Origin: Rhizobacter sp.
GTDB lineage: Bacteria; Pseudomonadota; Gammaproteobacteria; Burkholderiales; Burkholderiaceae_C
DNA: 43,173 nucleotides
Direction of reading: 5' to 3'
NCBI GenBank assembly: GCA_025350965.1
Contig: JANXWV010000091.1
Span: 1-43,173 of the forward strand
Below the pieces are notes generated by a model that did no database searches, was not told where the DNA came from, and saw only the letters and a list, made by a program, of their open reading frames with translations. Positions 36,676 through 43,173 of this stretch are shown here, one piece after another (within the stretch, counting starts at the first letter, position 1; every line of letters starts with the position of its first letter). A program made the position numbers and the translations under genes.

Positions 36676-38507
36676 GACGGCTCCGTGGCAAGCTGGTCGA
36701 GCAGGGTCTGGAACGCGCGCACGCACAGCTCGGTGTCGTCGTTGGTGATGGCTTCCAGCGGGTTGTGGCTGATGCCGGCGTTCAGGCCGCGCATGAACAG
36801 CATGGCCTGCGGCATGACTTCGTGCATCTTCATGGCGTCATGGCCGGCGCCACTGGGCATGGTGTGCAGCGGCAGGCCGAGGGCACTTACAGCGCGTTCC
36901 CAACGCCGTTGCCAGGCGGCGGCACTCGGCGCGGCTGCGGCGCGCATGGTTTCTTCGAGCCTGAAGTGCAGGCCGCGGCGCTCACACAGGGCGTGCAGTT
37001 CGGCCCGGATGTCGTCGGCGCAGGCATCACGGACAGCGTCGGTCGTGGCGCGAACGTCGATGCTGAACTTGCAGCGCCCCGGCACCACGTTGATGGAGCC
37101 GCTGGGTACTTCGAGCATGCCGACGGTGGCGACGAGGTGGGTCACGGAGCCGGCGCGTTTCTCGACGTACAGCGCCAGTTCTGCGGCAGCGGTGGCGGCG
37201 TCCCGCCGGCGGTCCATCGGGGTCGTGCCCGCGTGGCTGGCCATGCCGATGATCTCGCCCACGTAGCGCACGCTGCCGTTGATCGACGTGACGATGCCCA
37301 GCGGCAGGTTCATCTCGTTCAGCACCGGCCCTTGCTCGATGTGCACTTCGACAAAGCCGAGGTAGCGGCTCGCGTCGCGTTGGAGGCCGGGGATGTCGTC
37401 CGGGCACAGGCCGGCATGAAGCATGGCGTCGCGCATCGTCAGGCCGGCCGCGTCTTGCTGGGTCAGCCAGGCGGGATCGAAGTGGCCGGTGAGCGCGCCC
37501 GAGCCGAGAAACGCCGCCTTGTAGCGCTGCCCTTCTTCCTCGGCGAAGCCGATCACTTCGAGCGCGAACGGCAAGCGGCGGCTCTGGCGGTGCAACTCGC
37601 GCACGCAGACCATCGGCACGAGGATGCCCAGACGGCCGTCGTACTTGCCGCCGTTGCGCACGGTGTCGTAGTGCGATCCGGTCAAGAGGCGCTTCTCGAC
37701 GCCGTCGGCCTGCGCGTCAGTGCCGTGGTGATGGCCATGAGGGTCGTCGTGATGGTCGCTGTAATAGGTGCCGACCACGTTGCCCACGGCGTCGATCACC
37801 ACGTCATCGAAGCCGCACTCGTTGCGCATCCAGCTGGCCAACTGCTGCGCGCAGGCACGGTGCGCGTCCGTGAGGTAGGTGACGGTCAGTTCCCCGCGCT
37901 CGGCGTAGCCCGCATCGCTGTGGGCCGCCAGTTGCTCGGCCCAGTCCCACACGGCGTTGCCCAGCACCGGCTCGTGGCCGAACTTGTCGTTCAGCCGGAT
38001 CTCGGCGATGCGGTGAATGTTGCGCAGGCACTCGGCGAGTTCGAAGTCGGGGTGGTTGGCGAGCCGCCGCTCGAAGGTGGCGATGATCTCGGCCTTGGCG
38101 AGGCCGAGGCTGCGCGGCCCGCGCACGGCCAGGAGGAACGGGAACCCGAACTTGGCGTGGTAGTCGGCGTTCAGGCGCTGGATGTGCGCGTACTCTGCGG
38201 GCGTGCAGTCGATCAGGCCCGCCTTGCCTTGTTCGTTCGTGGACTCTTTGGTGAGCGTCTTGGTGACCATCGCCTTGCCCGCCAGCTCGGGGTGCGCACG
38301 GATCAGCCTGAGCTGCGCGTCGCGCCCTGCCGCGCGAACCACCTCGACCAAGGCGAGCTTCAGCTGCGCGAGGCTCGCGAAGGGGCGCTGCGCTGCCGCC
38401 AGTTCGGCGATCCACGGCGAGTGCTCGTAGGTGCCATCCAGCAGGCTCGCGAAATCGGCTGGGCTCGCGGAGTTGACCTGCTCGAGCGTGATCGCGTTCA
38501 TTCCCAT
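36672..38507 (-). CDS. Fusion of OHCU decarboxylase (UraD) and allantoate amidohydrolase (AllC type)
   Basis: 611-residue two-domain protein. Residues about 5-165 are UraD, which decarboxylates OHCU to S-allantoin: FEHSPWIAE-like YEHSPWIAEL, AHPELAGKA and FGFPFLLAVRG are present. Residues about 185-605 are a dizinc amidohydrolase of the allantoate/carbamoyl-amino-acid group, with GSHYDTV, GGKYDGRLG, FAEEEGQRY, VEVHIEQGP and GAGHDAMKM. The two activities are not consecutive: allantoinase, encoded by the next gene upstream, lies between them in the pathway. A histidine-rich loop (HHDDPHGHHH, about 251-261) precedes the first metal motif. ATG at 38507 is used; ATGs at 38519 and 38501 are alternatives. 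The gene is 2 nt from puuE. Confidence 0.9.
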   Translation of the reverse strand: MGMNAITLEQVNSASPADFASLLDGTYEHSPWIAELAAAQRPFASLAQLKLALVEVVRAAGRDAQLRLIRAHPELAGKAMVTKTLTKESTNEQGKAGLIDCTPAEYAHIQRLNADYHAKFGFPFLLAVRGPRSLGLAKAEIIATFERRLANHPDFELAECLRNIHRIAEIRLNDKFGHEPVLGNAVWDWAEQLAAHSDAGYAERGELTVTYLTDAHRACAQQLASWMRNECGFDDVVIDAVGNVVGTYYSDHHDDPHGHHHGTDAQADGVEKRLLTGSHYDTVRNGGKYDGRLGILVPMVCVRELHRQSRRLPFALEVIGFAEEEGQRYKAAFLGSGALTGHFDPAWLTQQDAAGLTMRDAMLHAGLCPDDIPGLQRDASRYLGFVEVHIEQGPVLNEMNLPLGIVTSINGSVRYVGEIIGMASHAGTTPMDRRRDAATAAAELALYVEKRAGSVTHLVATVGMLEVPSGSINVVPGRCKFSIDVRATTDAVRDACADDIRAELHALCERRGLHFRLEETMRAAAAPSAAAWQRRWERAVSALGLPLHTMPSGAGHDAMKMHEVMPQAMLFMRGLNAGISHNPLEAITNDDTELCVRAFQTLLDQLATEPS

Positions 38508-38509
38508 GC

Positions 38510-39454
38510 TCAGTCCCATGCCATTGCGTTGTCAGGGTCGAAGGCGTGGTGGGCCTTCCAGTGGCGCGCGATGTCGATGCGCCGCGTGACCCAGACGCGG
38601 TCGTGCTGTTCGATGTGATCGAGAAAGCGCTGCAGGCCGCGCATGCGCCCGGGCCGGCCGAGCAGCCTGCAGTGCATGCCGATGCTCATCATCGAAGAGC
38701 GCTCGGCGCCCTCCGCATAGTGCACATCGAAGGCGTCGCGCAGGTACTCGAAGAACTCGTCGCTGTGCGAGAAGCCCTGCGGCAACCCGAACCGCATGTC
38801 GTTGCAGTCGAGCGTGTAGGGCACCACGAGGTGCGGCGTCTGGGCGCCGTCGGTCTTCCTGACCTGCAGCCAGAAGGGCAGGTCGTCGCCGTAGTAGTCG
38901 CTGTCGTACTCGAAGCCGCCGAAATCGGCGACCAGGCGGCGCGTGTTCGGGCTGTCGCGCCCGGTGTACCAGCCGAGCGGCCGCTCACCGGTCACGCGCT
39001 CTATGGCCGCCATGCCGCGCGCCATGTGCTCGCGCTCGGTGGCTTCGTCCACGGCCTGGTAGTTGATCCAGCGCCAGCCGTGGCAGGCGATCTCGTGCCC
39101 AAGTTCCGTGAAAGCGGCCGCGAGTTCGGGGTTGCGTTCGAGTGCCATGCCGGTGCCGAACACGGTGAGCGGCAGGCCGCGCTTCTCGAACTCGCGCAAC
39201 AGGCGCCACGCGCCCACGCGCGAGCCGTATTCGTAGATGCTCTCCATGGTCAGGTGCCGGTCGGGGAAGGCTTCGGGGTTGAACATCTCCGACAGGAACT
39301 GCTCGCTGCCGGCATCGCCATGCAGCACCGAGTTCTCGCTGCCTTCCTCGTAGTTCAGCACGAACTGCACAGCCACGCGGGCCTGCCCCGGCCAAAGGGC
39401 TTGAAGCCCTCGTCGGCCGTAGCCTTTCAGGTCTCTGGGGTAGCTTGAATTCAT
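38510..39454 (-). CDS. puuE: Allantoinase, polysaccharide-deacetylase-like
   Basis: 314-residue metal-independent-type allantoinase (PuuE), which opens allantoin to allantoate. It belongs to the polysaccharide deacetylase fold but is distinct from classical AllB. Typical segments are YPRDLKGYGRRGLQALWPGQ, VLNYEEGSENSVLHGDAGSE, SIYEYGSRVGAWRLLREFEK and CHGWRWINYQ. The ATG at 39454 overlaps the GntR stop by 4 nt; an ATG two codons earlier is possible. It lies directly before the UraD-AllC fusion gene. Confidence 0.93.
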   Translation of the reverse strand: MNSSYPRDLKGYGRRGLQALWPGQARVAVQFVLNYEEGSENSVLHGDAGSEQFLSEMFNPEAFPDRHLTMESIYEYGSRVGAWRLLREFEKRGLPLTVFGTGMALERNPELAAAFTELGHEIACHGWRWINYQAVDEATEREHMARGMAAIERVTGERPLGWYTGRDSPNTRRLVADFGGFEYDSDYYGDDLPFWLQVRKTDGAQTPHLVVPYTLDCNDMRFGLPQGFSHSDEFFEYLRDAFDVHYAEGAERSSMMSIGMHCRLLGRPGRMRGLQRFLDHIEQHDRVWVTRRIDIARHWKAHHAFDPDNAMAWD

Positions 39455-40233
39455 TTGCATGCGGGGTTGAGTACCTGGGCCAGATCGGTGTCGTGCGGAC
39501 GCAGATGCAGGTTCTGTTCGACGTGTTCGAGGTGTTCCAGGGTCAGCCGCACGGCGGCCTTGGCGTCGCGCCGCTCGAAGGCATCGACGATGGCCACGTG
39601 CTCTGCCAGCGACGCTTCGGCCGAGTGCGACGACTGGTACATCAGTGCGATGAGCGACGAGCGTGTCAGCAGGTCGGTGAGCAACTGCGCGAGGACATCG
39701 TTGCCGAGCATCTGCGCCAGCACCACGTGGAAGTCGGCGAGCAAGCGCGTTCGCCCCGGCACATCGGTGCTGGCCACGGCAGCGCGCTCGGCTTGCAGAT
39801 GGCGGTGCAGTTCCGCGACCTGCGCGTCGGTGATCACCGCGCACAGCCGGCGCGTCAGCGCCGCCTCGAGGATCTGGCGCACCTCGAAGACCTGGCGCGC
39901 CTCTTCGACGCTCGGGCTCGCCACAAACGCACCACGCGCCGGTTCGAGCACCACCAAGCGGTCGCGGCTGAGCTGGTTGAGCGCTTGCCGCACCAGGGTG
40001 CGCGAGACCTTGAAGATGTCGGCAATCTTCTGCTCCGACAGCTTGGTTCCCGGCATCAGCCGCCGCGCGATGACCGCTGCAGTGATCGATTCGACGATGC
40101 GTTGCGTGCTGCCCGACGCCGCATCTTTGCCGCTCGACATGCGAGGGCGGGTGACCCTCGACGCGCGTGCCGATGCAGCGACAGGCTGGATGACCTTGCG
40201 GCCGGTCCGGCCCCCGGTCAGAGCGCTCGACAT
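39451..40233 (-). CDS. GntR-family (FadR/FCD type) regulator of the urate cluster
   Basis: 260-residue transcription factor. An extended N-terminus of about 45 residues, rich in Ser, Arg and Ala, precedes the winged helix (ITAAVIARRLMPGTKLSEQK and FKVSRTLVRQALNQLSRDRL). An FCD effector domain follows (EVRQILEAALTRRL, then metal-binding His and Asp positions). It should sense a purine degradation intermediate. It is the first gene of the leftward operon and faces uraH; a perfect 12-bp palindrome lies between. The ATG at 40233 is chosen; longer forms would run into the operator. Confidence 0.88.
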   Translation of the reverse strand: MSSALTGGRTGRKVIQPVAASARASRVTRPRMSSGKDAASGSTQRIVESITAAVIARRLMPGTKLSEQKIADIFKVSRTLVRQALNQLSRDRLVVLEPARGAFVASPSVEEARQVFEVRQILEAALTRRLCAVITDAQVAELHRHLQAERAAVASTDVPGRTRLLADFHVVLAQMLGNDVLAQLLTDLLTRSSLIALMYQSSHSAEASLAEHVAIVDAFERRDAKAAVRLTLEHLEHVEQNLHLRPHDTDLAQVLNPACK

Positions 40234-40269
40234 GCTGATGACTCCGGATACGGTTGACGTAAAAGCCAG

Positions 40270-40281
40270 AGTGTATACACT
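40270..40281. promoter_or_regulatory. Palindromic operator in the gntR-uraH divergent region
   Basis: AGTGTATACACT is a perfect 12-bp palindrome, 37 nt before the gntR start and about 157 nt before uraH. The core TGTATACA is typical of sites bound by FCD-type GntR regulators. Near copies occur before puuD. Confidence 0.65.
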
Positions 40282-40437
40282 TTGCAGGCTGCCGCAAGCC
40301 AAAGGTAAGCAGAGCGGGCACAGATCGAGCGGCGCACATGTTCAGTGCTGCGGCTTCCCGGGACCGATCCTTGCAATGTGTTTCAGGCAAGCGCCACCCA
40401 AACGCAACCCGAGCGCCACCCACCCGAAAGGAACCCG

Positions 40438-40794
40438 ATGGGACACCTCAGCACGCACGTGCTCGACACCATGAATGGCTGCCCGGCGGCTGGCATGGCC
40501 GTGAAGTTGCAGCGAGTCGACGGCGATCAGGTGGAGACGATCAAGGCGTTCACACTCAATGACGACGGCCGAAATGAAGGCGGTGCTTTGCTTGATGCGC
40601 ATGCCATGGCGGTTGGCCAGTATCGGCTCGTGTTCTCGGTGGCGCCCTATTTCCGTGCCATCGGTGTTCAATTGCCCGAGCCACCTTTCATCGGCGACGT
40701 GACCATCGACTTCGGCATCGCCGACGCGACCGGCCGGTACCACGTGCCGCTGCTCGCCAGCCCCTGGGCCTACTCGACCTACAGGGGTTCGTGA
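40438..40794 (+). CDS. uraH: 5-hydroxyisourate hydrolase (transthyretin-like)
   Basis: 118-residue enzyme converting 5-hydroxyisourate to OHCU, the substrate of UraD. Family marks are the start MGHLSTHVLDTMNGCPAAGM (His near position 9 in the catalytic set), the central FFIGDVTIDF-like block FIGDVTIDFGIAD, and the C-terminal YHVPLLASPWAYSTYRGS with the diagnostic YRGS. GAAAGGA precedes the ATG. No signal peptide. Confidence 0.96.
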   Translation: MGHLSTHVLDTMNGCPAAGMAVKLQRVDGDQVETIKAFTLNDDGRNEGGALLDAHAMAVGQYRLVFSVAPYFRAIGVQLPEPPFIGDVTIDFGIADATGRYHVPLLASPWAYSTYRGS

Positions 40795-40854
40795 CGGGGT
40801 GGTCCATGAATCCACTGCAAAACGTCATGATTGGAGATCTCGTTCCTGCAATCG

Positions 40855-40874
40855 TGTATGCAGTGTTGAATACA
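40855..40874. promoter_or_regulatory. Two degenerate GntR-type sites before puuD
   Basis: TGTATGCA (40855-40862) and TGAATACA (40867-40874) each differ by one base from the TGTATACA core found at 40272-40279. Their centres are 12 bp apart and they lie 19-39 nt before the puuD start. This suggests that puuD is under the same regulator. Confidence 0.5.
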
Positions 40875-40893
40875 ATTTCTCCGTGAGAACCCG

Positions 40894-42090
40894 ATGGAAG
40901 CGTACCTGCTCGACTGGCTCAACCTGCTGCTGCGGTGGGCCCACATCATCACCGGCATTGCGTGGATCGGTGCCTCGTTCTATTTCGTCTCGCTCGACAA
41001 CAGCCTGACCCCGCCGAAGAACCAGGCCGACGCGGACAAGGGCGTCGGCGGCGAGCAGTGGGGCGTGCACGGCGGCGGTTTTTACCACCACCAGAAGTAC
41101 CCGGTGTCACCGGGCTACGTGCCCGATCAACTGCATTGGTCGATGTGGGAAAGCTACTCCACCTGGCTCACGGGCTTTGCACTGTTCACGGTGCTGTATC
41201 TCTACAACGCCAGCACTTTTCTGATCGACAAGACGCTGTTCGACTGGTCGCCGGCCGCTGCCGTGAGCACCGCGCTCGCATTCTTCGCCGCGTTCTGGAT
41301 GCTTTACGACCTGATCTGTCGCACGCTCGGCCGGGGCCGCAGCGGTGACCTGATCGTCGGCGCCTGCGTGTTCGTGCTGATCGTGCTTGCATCGTGGCTG
41401 TCGTGCCATTTGTTCGCGGGCCGAGCCGCCTTCCTGTTGGTGGGCGCCATGGTGGCAACCACGATGAGTGGCAACGTTCTGTTCTGGATCATTCCAGGCC
41501 AGCGCAAAGTCATCGCGGCGATCAAGGCCGGCGAGCCGGTCGACCCGGTGCACGGCCAGCGCGGCAAGCAGCGCAGCGTGCACAACACGTTCTTCACACT
41601 GCCGGTGCTCTTCGCGATGATGAGCAACCACTACGGCTTCACCTACGGCGCGAAGAACAACTGGGTCGTGCTGGTCGCGATCATGCTTGCGGGCGCCCTG
41701 ATCCGCTTCTCGTTTGCGCTGCGGCACCAGGCGCTCGCCTACGGCAAGCCGGTGCCGTGGCGCTACGCCGTCATCGGCGTGCTGTTGCTGGGCGTGACGG
41801 TCTGGGCCGTCAAGCCTGATGCGCAGCCGGTCTCGGCAGCGGCGGAGCCGGCCACCTTTGCGCAGGTTCAAGGCGTCGTCACGCAGCGCTGCGTGCTGTG
41901 CCACGGCGCGGCCATGCAAAGCAAGAACGTGCGGCTCGACTCGGCCGACGAGGTGGCCAAGCATGCCCAGGCAATCTACCAGCAGGCGGTGGTTCTGAAG
42001 GCCATGCCGATGAACAACGCCACGCAGATCACCGATGGCGAACGGGCACTCCTCAAGCGCTGGTTCGAGGCCGGCGCGTCAACGAAGTGA
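40894..42090 (+). CDS. puuD: Membrane-bound urate hydroxylase with cytochrome c domain
   Basis: 398-residue PuuD, an integral membrane urate oxidase that turns urate into 5-hydroxyisourate and hands electrons to a fused cytochrome c. About eight membrane helices occupy residues 10-320. The first part, LNLLLRWAHIITGIAWIGAS, and the loop GEQWGVHGGGFYHHQKYPVS are typical. The C-terminal domain (about 325-398) has the haem motif CVLCH and a distal Met in LKAMPMNNATQIT. The first enzyme of the pathway, it completes the set with uraH, UraD, puuE and the amidohydrolase. It starts about 100 nt after uraH, with possible regulator sites in that gap. Confidence 0.94.
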   Translation: MEAYLLDWLNLLLRWAHIITGIAWIGASFYFVSLDNSLTPPKNQADADKGVGGEQWGVHGGGFYHHQKYPVSPGYVPDQLHWSMWESYSTWLTGFALFTVLYLYNASTFLIDKTLFDWSPAAAVSTALAFFAAFWMLYDLICRTLGRGRSGDLIVGACVFVLIVLASWLSCHLFAGRAAFLLVGAMVATTMSGNVLFWIIPGQRKVIAAIKAGEPVDPVHGQRGKQRSVHNTFFTLPVLFAMMSNHYGFTYGAKNNWVVLVAIMLAGALIRFSFALRHQALAYGKPVPWRYAVIGVLLLGVTVWAVKPDAQPVSAAAEPATFAQVQGVVTQRCVLCHGAAMQSKNVRLDSADEVAKHAQAIYQQAVVLKAMPMNNATQITDGERALLKRWFEAGASTK

Positions 42091-42126
42091 CGACCGGGTC
42101 GAGGTGGCGTCGGACGCAAGCCACGC

Positions 42127-42393
42127 CTACGGTGAGGGTGGCGACGCTACCTGGCTGTTCGGTGCGCCCGGGTCGTCGGCGGGCGCCTCATCGATGGCGG
42201 CAATGTTCTGGGCGAGCTGCCCCTTCGGCCCCTGCACGAGTTCATAGCTGACGCGGCCACCCTGCTTGAGGGTGCGAAAACCCTCCATCTGGATGGCGGA
42301 AAAATGCGCGAACACGTCTTCGCCGCCGGCTTCGGGTTCGATGAACCCGAAGCCCTTTGCATCGTTGAACCATTTGACCGTGCCCGTCGCCAT
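42127..42393 (-). CDS. Cold-shock domain protein with acidic tail
   Basis: 88-residue CspA-family RNA/DNA-binding protein. The cold-shock domain (1-67) has [20 protein letters not shown] with RNP1 [14 protein letters not shown] (RNP2-like) and a [11 protein letters not shown] end. A 20-residue tail rich in Pro, Ala and Asp follows ([13 protein letters not shown]), which standard Csp proteins lack. The ATG at 42393 gives the canonical start. A long leader with hairpins precedes it, consistent with post-transcriptional cold control. Confidence 0.93.
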   Translation of the reverse strand: MATGTVKWFNDAKGFGFIEPEAGGEDVFAHFSAIQMEGFRTLKQGGRVSYELVQGPKGQLAQNIAAIDEAPADDPGAPNSQVASPPSP

Positions 42394-42493
42394 GGTGATG
42401 CTCCCGCTCTCAAGCAAATGTGGCTTTGCCACTTTGCTTGACCCCTGGGGGTGGAAATGTCAGAGACATTCCCTCGGGGGGCTCAGTAGCGTG
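42394..42493 (-). promoter_or_regulatory. Structured 5' leader of the cold-shock gene
   Basis: About 100 nt between the predicted transcription start and the ATG. On the coding strand it can form GGAATGTC/GACATTTCC (loop TCT, one bulge; 42453-42472) and, nearer the gene, GTGGC/GCCAC around AAA (42420-42432). CspA-type messages are known to carry long leaders that refold with temperature; here that role is inferred. Confidence 0.5.
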
Positions 42494-42499
42494 GAGAGC

Positions 42500-42529
42500 A
42501 TTCTGGTGCTGCGCGAAATCAGCTGTCAA
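42500..42529 (-). promoter_or_regulatory. Promoter of the cold-shock gene
   Basis: On the minus strand a perfect TTGACA (42529-42524) is followed after 18 nt by CAGAAT (42505-42500), a 6/6 and 4/6 match to sigma-70 boxes. It is divergent from the clpS promoter and predicts a leader of about 100 nt. Confidence 0.65.
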
Positions 42530-42657
42530 TCCAGAGAACCCGGGTACGGCCAGCCGAGTGGGCCGCCGCCGATTGGGAACTGATGCACGAAGAATCGCTT
42601 GGGCTGCGCACCATTTCCGGCCTTGTGTATTGCCCAGTGGGTGCAATATCGAAAGGG

Positions 42658-42688
42658 TTGCAACGGCGAAGGCCCAACTCGATAGAAT
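42658..42688 (+). promoter_or_regulatory. Candidate clpS-clpA promoter
   Basis: TTGCAA (42658-42663) and TAGAAT (42683-42688) are good box matches, though the 19-nt spacing is long. The -10 box ends only 6 nt before the clpS ATG, so transcripts from it would be almost leaderless. Confidence 0.4.
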
Positions 42689-42694
42689 GAAACC

Positions 42695-43051
42695 ATGCCC
42701 GACGACACCCCTGCTCCCCCCGCGCCACCCGCAGCGCGGCCCCACCCGGACGACGGGCAAGGCGCCGTCGTGGTCGAGCGGCAGGCGGCTCGCACCGAGC
42801 CTCCGCGCATGTACCAAGTGGTGCTGCTCAACGACGATTACACACCGATGGAGTTTGTCGTGATGGTGCTTCAGGAATACTTCAAACGCGACCTCGAAAC
42901 CGCGACCCAGATCATGCTGAAAATCCACCATGACGGGCGAGGCGTGTGCGGTGTCTACACAAAAGACGTCGCTGCAACAAAGGTTGAACTCGTGTTGGCC
43001 GCCGCACGGCGCGGTGGCCACCCGCTGCAATGCATTATGGAGGCCGCATGA
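42695..43051 (+). CDS. clpS: ATP-dependent Clp protease adaptor ClpS
   Basis: 118-residue adaptor that binds N-degron substrates and delivers them to ClpA-ClpP. The flexible N-terminus (about 1-37) is rich in proline. The core has [20 protein letters not shown], with the Asn-Asp and Met residues of the N-end pocket, and [20 protein letters not shown] with the third pocket residue. The stop overlaps the clpA start by 4 nt (ATGA). Confidence 0.96.
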   Translation: MPDDTPAPPAPPAARPHPDDGQGAVVVERQAARTEPPRMYQVVLLNDDYTPMEFVVMVLQEYFKRDLETATQIMLKIHHDGRGVCGVYTKDVAATKVELVLAAARRGGHPLQCIMEAA

Positions 43052-43173
43052 TTGCGCAAGAGCTTGAGGTAAGTCTGCACATGGCGTTCGTCGAGGCGCG
43101 CCAGCAGCGCCACGAATTTATCACCGTCGAGCACCTCCTAATGGCGCTGCTCGACAACCCGTCGGCCGCCGAG
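43048..43173 (+). CDS. clpA: ATP-dependent Clp protease ATP-binding subunit ClpA (cut by window end)
   Basis: The first 42 codons of clpA: the start [20 protein letters not shown] and then [20 protein letters not shown] are the first helices of the ClpA N-domain, the surface that binds ClpS. The coding sequence continues beyond the end of the window. The start codon overlaps the clpS stop, so translational coupling is likely. Confidence 0.95.
   Translation, partial: MIAQELEVSLHMAFVEARQQRHEFITVEHLLMALLDNPSAAE

Noticed and set aside
36672-38507. UraD-AllC fusion as an artefact of a sequencing error
   Set aside because: The frame is continuous through a linker with no stop or start signals between domains, and both domains retain normal lengths and motifs.
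35410-38618. Long plus-strand open frames opposite the M20 and UraD-AllC genes
   Set aside because: The minus-strand frames carry complete catalytic motifs and coupled start/stop overlaps; the plus frames show no motif.

Overview
The window is a high-GC stretch of chromosome from a betaproteobacterium, most likely a member of the Burkholderiales close to the Rubrivivax/Leptothrix/Methylibium group. This placement rests on the gene order (nuoI-N, then Nudix, DUF1178, tadA; exbB-exbD-lpxK-Trm112-kdsB-adk; cspA-clpS-clpA) and on protein sequence style. It is an inference from remembered synteny, not from a search. No rRNA, tRNA, CRISPR array, insertion sequence or phage gene was seen.

Layout. 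(1) 1-9.5 kb, + strand: the distal half of the complex I operon (nuoI, J, K, L, M, N), then a Nudix hydrolase, a DUF1178 protein, a small membrane protein, tadA and an LD-carboxypeptidase. (2) 9.7-17.75 kb, + strand: a peptide-type ABC transporter operon (lipoprotein binding protein, two permeases, double ATPase). Two unrelated type II toxin-antitoxin modules interrupt it. A Phd/RelE-type pair sits between the second permease and the ATPase. A Phd-like/PIN pair sits directly after the ATPase, between two near-identical 70-bp copies of the ATPase gene's 3' end. (3) 18.2-25.0 kb, + strand: a TonB-dependent outer membrane receptor followed by tonB, exbB, two exbD genes and a secreted repeat protein, which looks like a self-contained receptor plus energiser locus. 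(4) 25.1-29.85 kb, - strand: an SDR dehydrogenase, adk, kdsB, a Trm112-like protein, lpxK, exbD and exbB (core and lipid A/LPS precursor genes). (5) 30.2-34.9 kb: xseA, sodB, a DUF192 protein (-), icd and a small membrane protein. (6) 35.4-42.1 kb: a complete urate-to-ureide pathway. An M20 hydrolase, a UraD-allantoate amidohydrolase fusion, puuE and a GntR regulator lie on the - strand; uraH and membrane-bound puuD lie on the + strand. (7) 42.1-43.2 kb: a cold-shock protein (-) with a long structured leader, divergent from clpS and the start of clpA.

How the genes work together. The urate block carries enzymes for every step from urate through 5-hydroxyisourate, OHCU and allantoin to allantoate breakdown. 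A local GntR repressor and TGTATACA-type sites in both divergent control regions suggest substrate-controlled induction. The block seems to have been placed between icd and cspA-clpS-clpA, which are usually near each other in this order of bacteria.

The most unusual structure is the ABC operon with a different toxin-antitoxin module on each side of its ATPase gene. The downstream module is framed by a 70-bp direct repeat, so the ATPase reading frame stays complete whether the cassette is present or excised.
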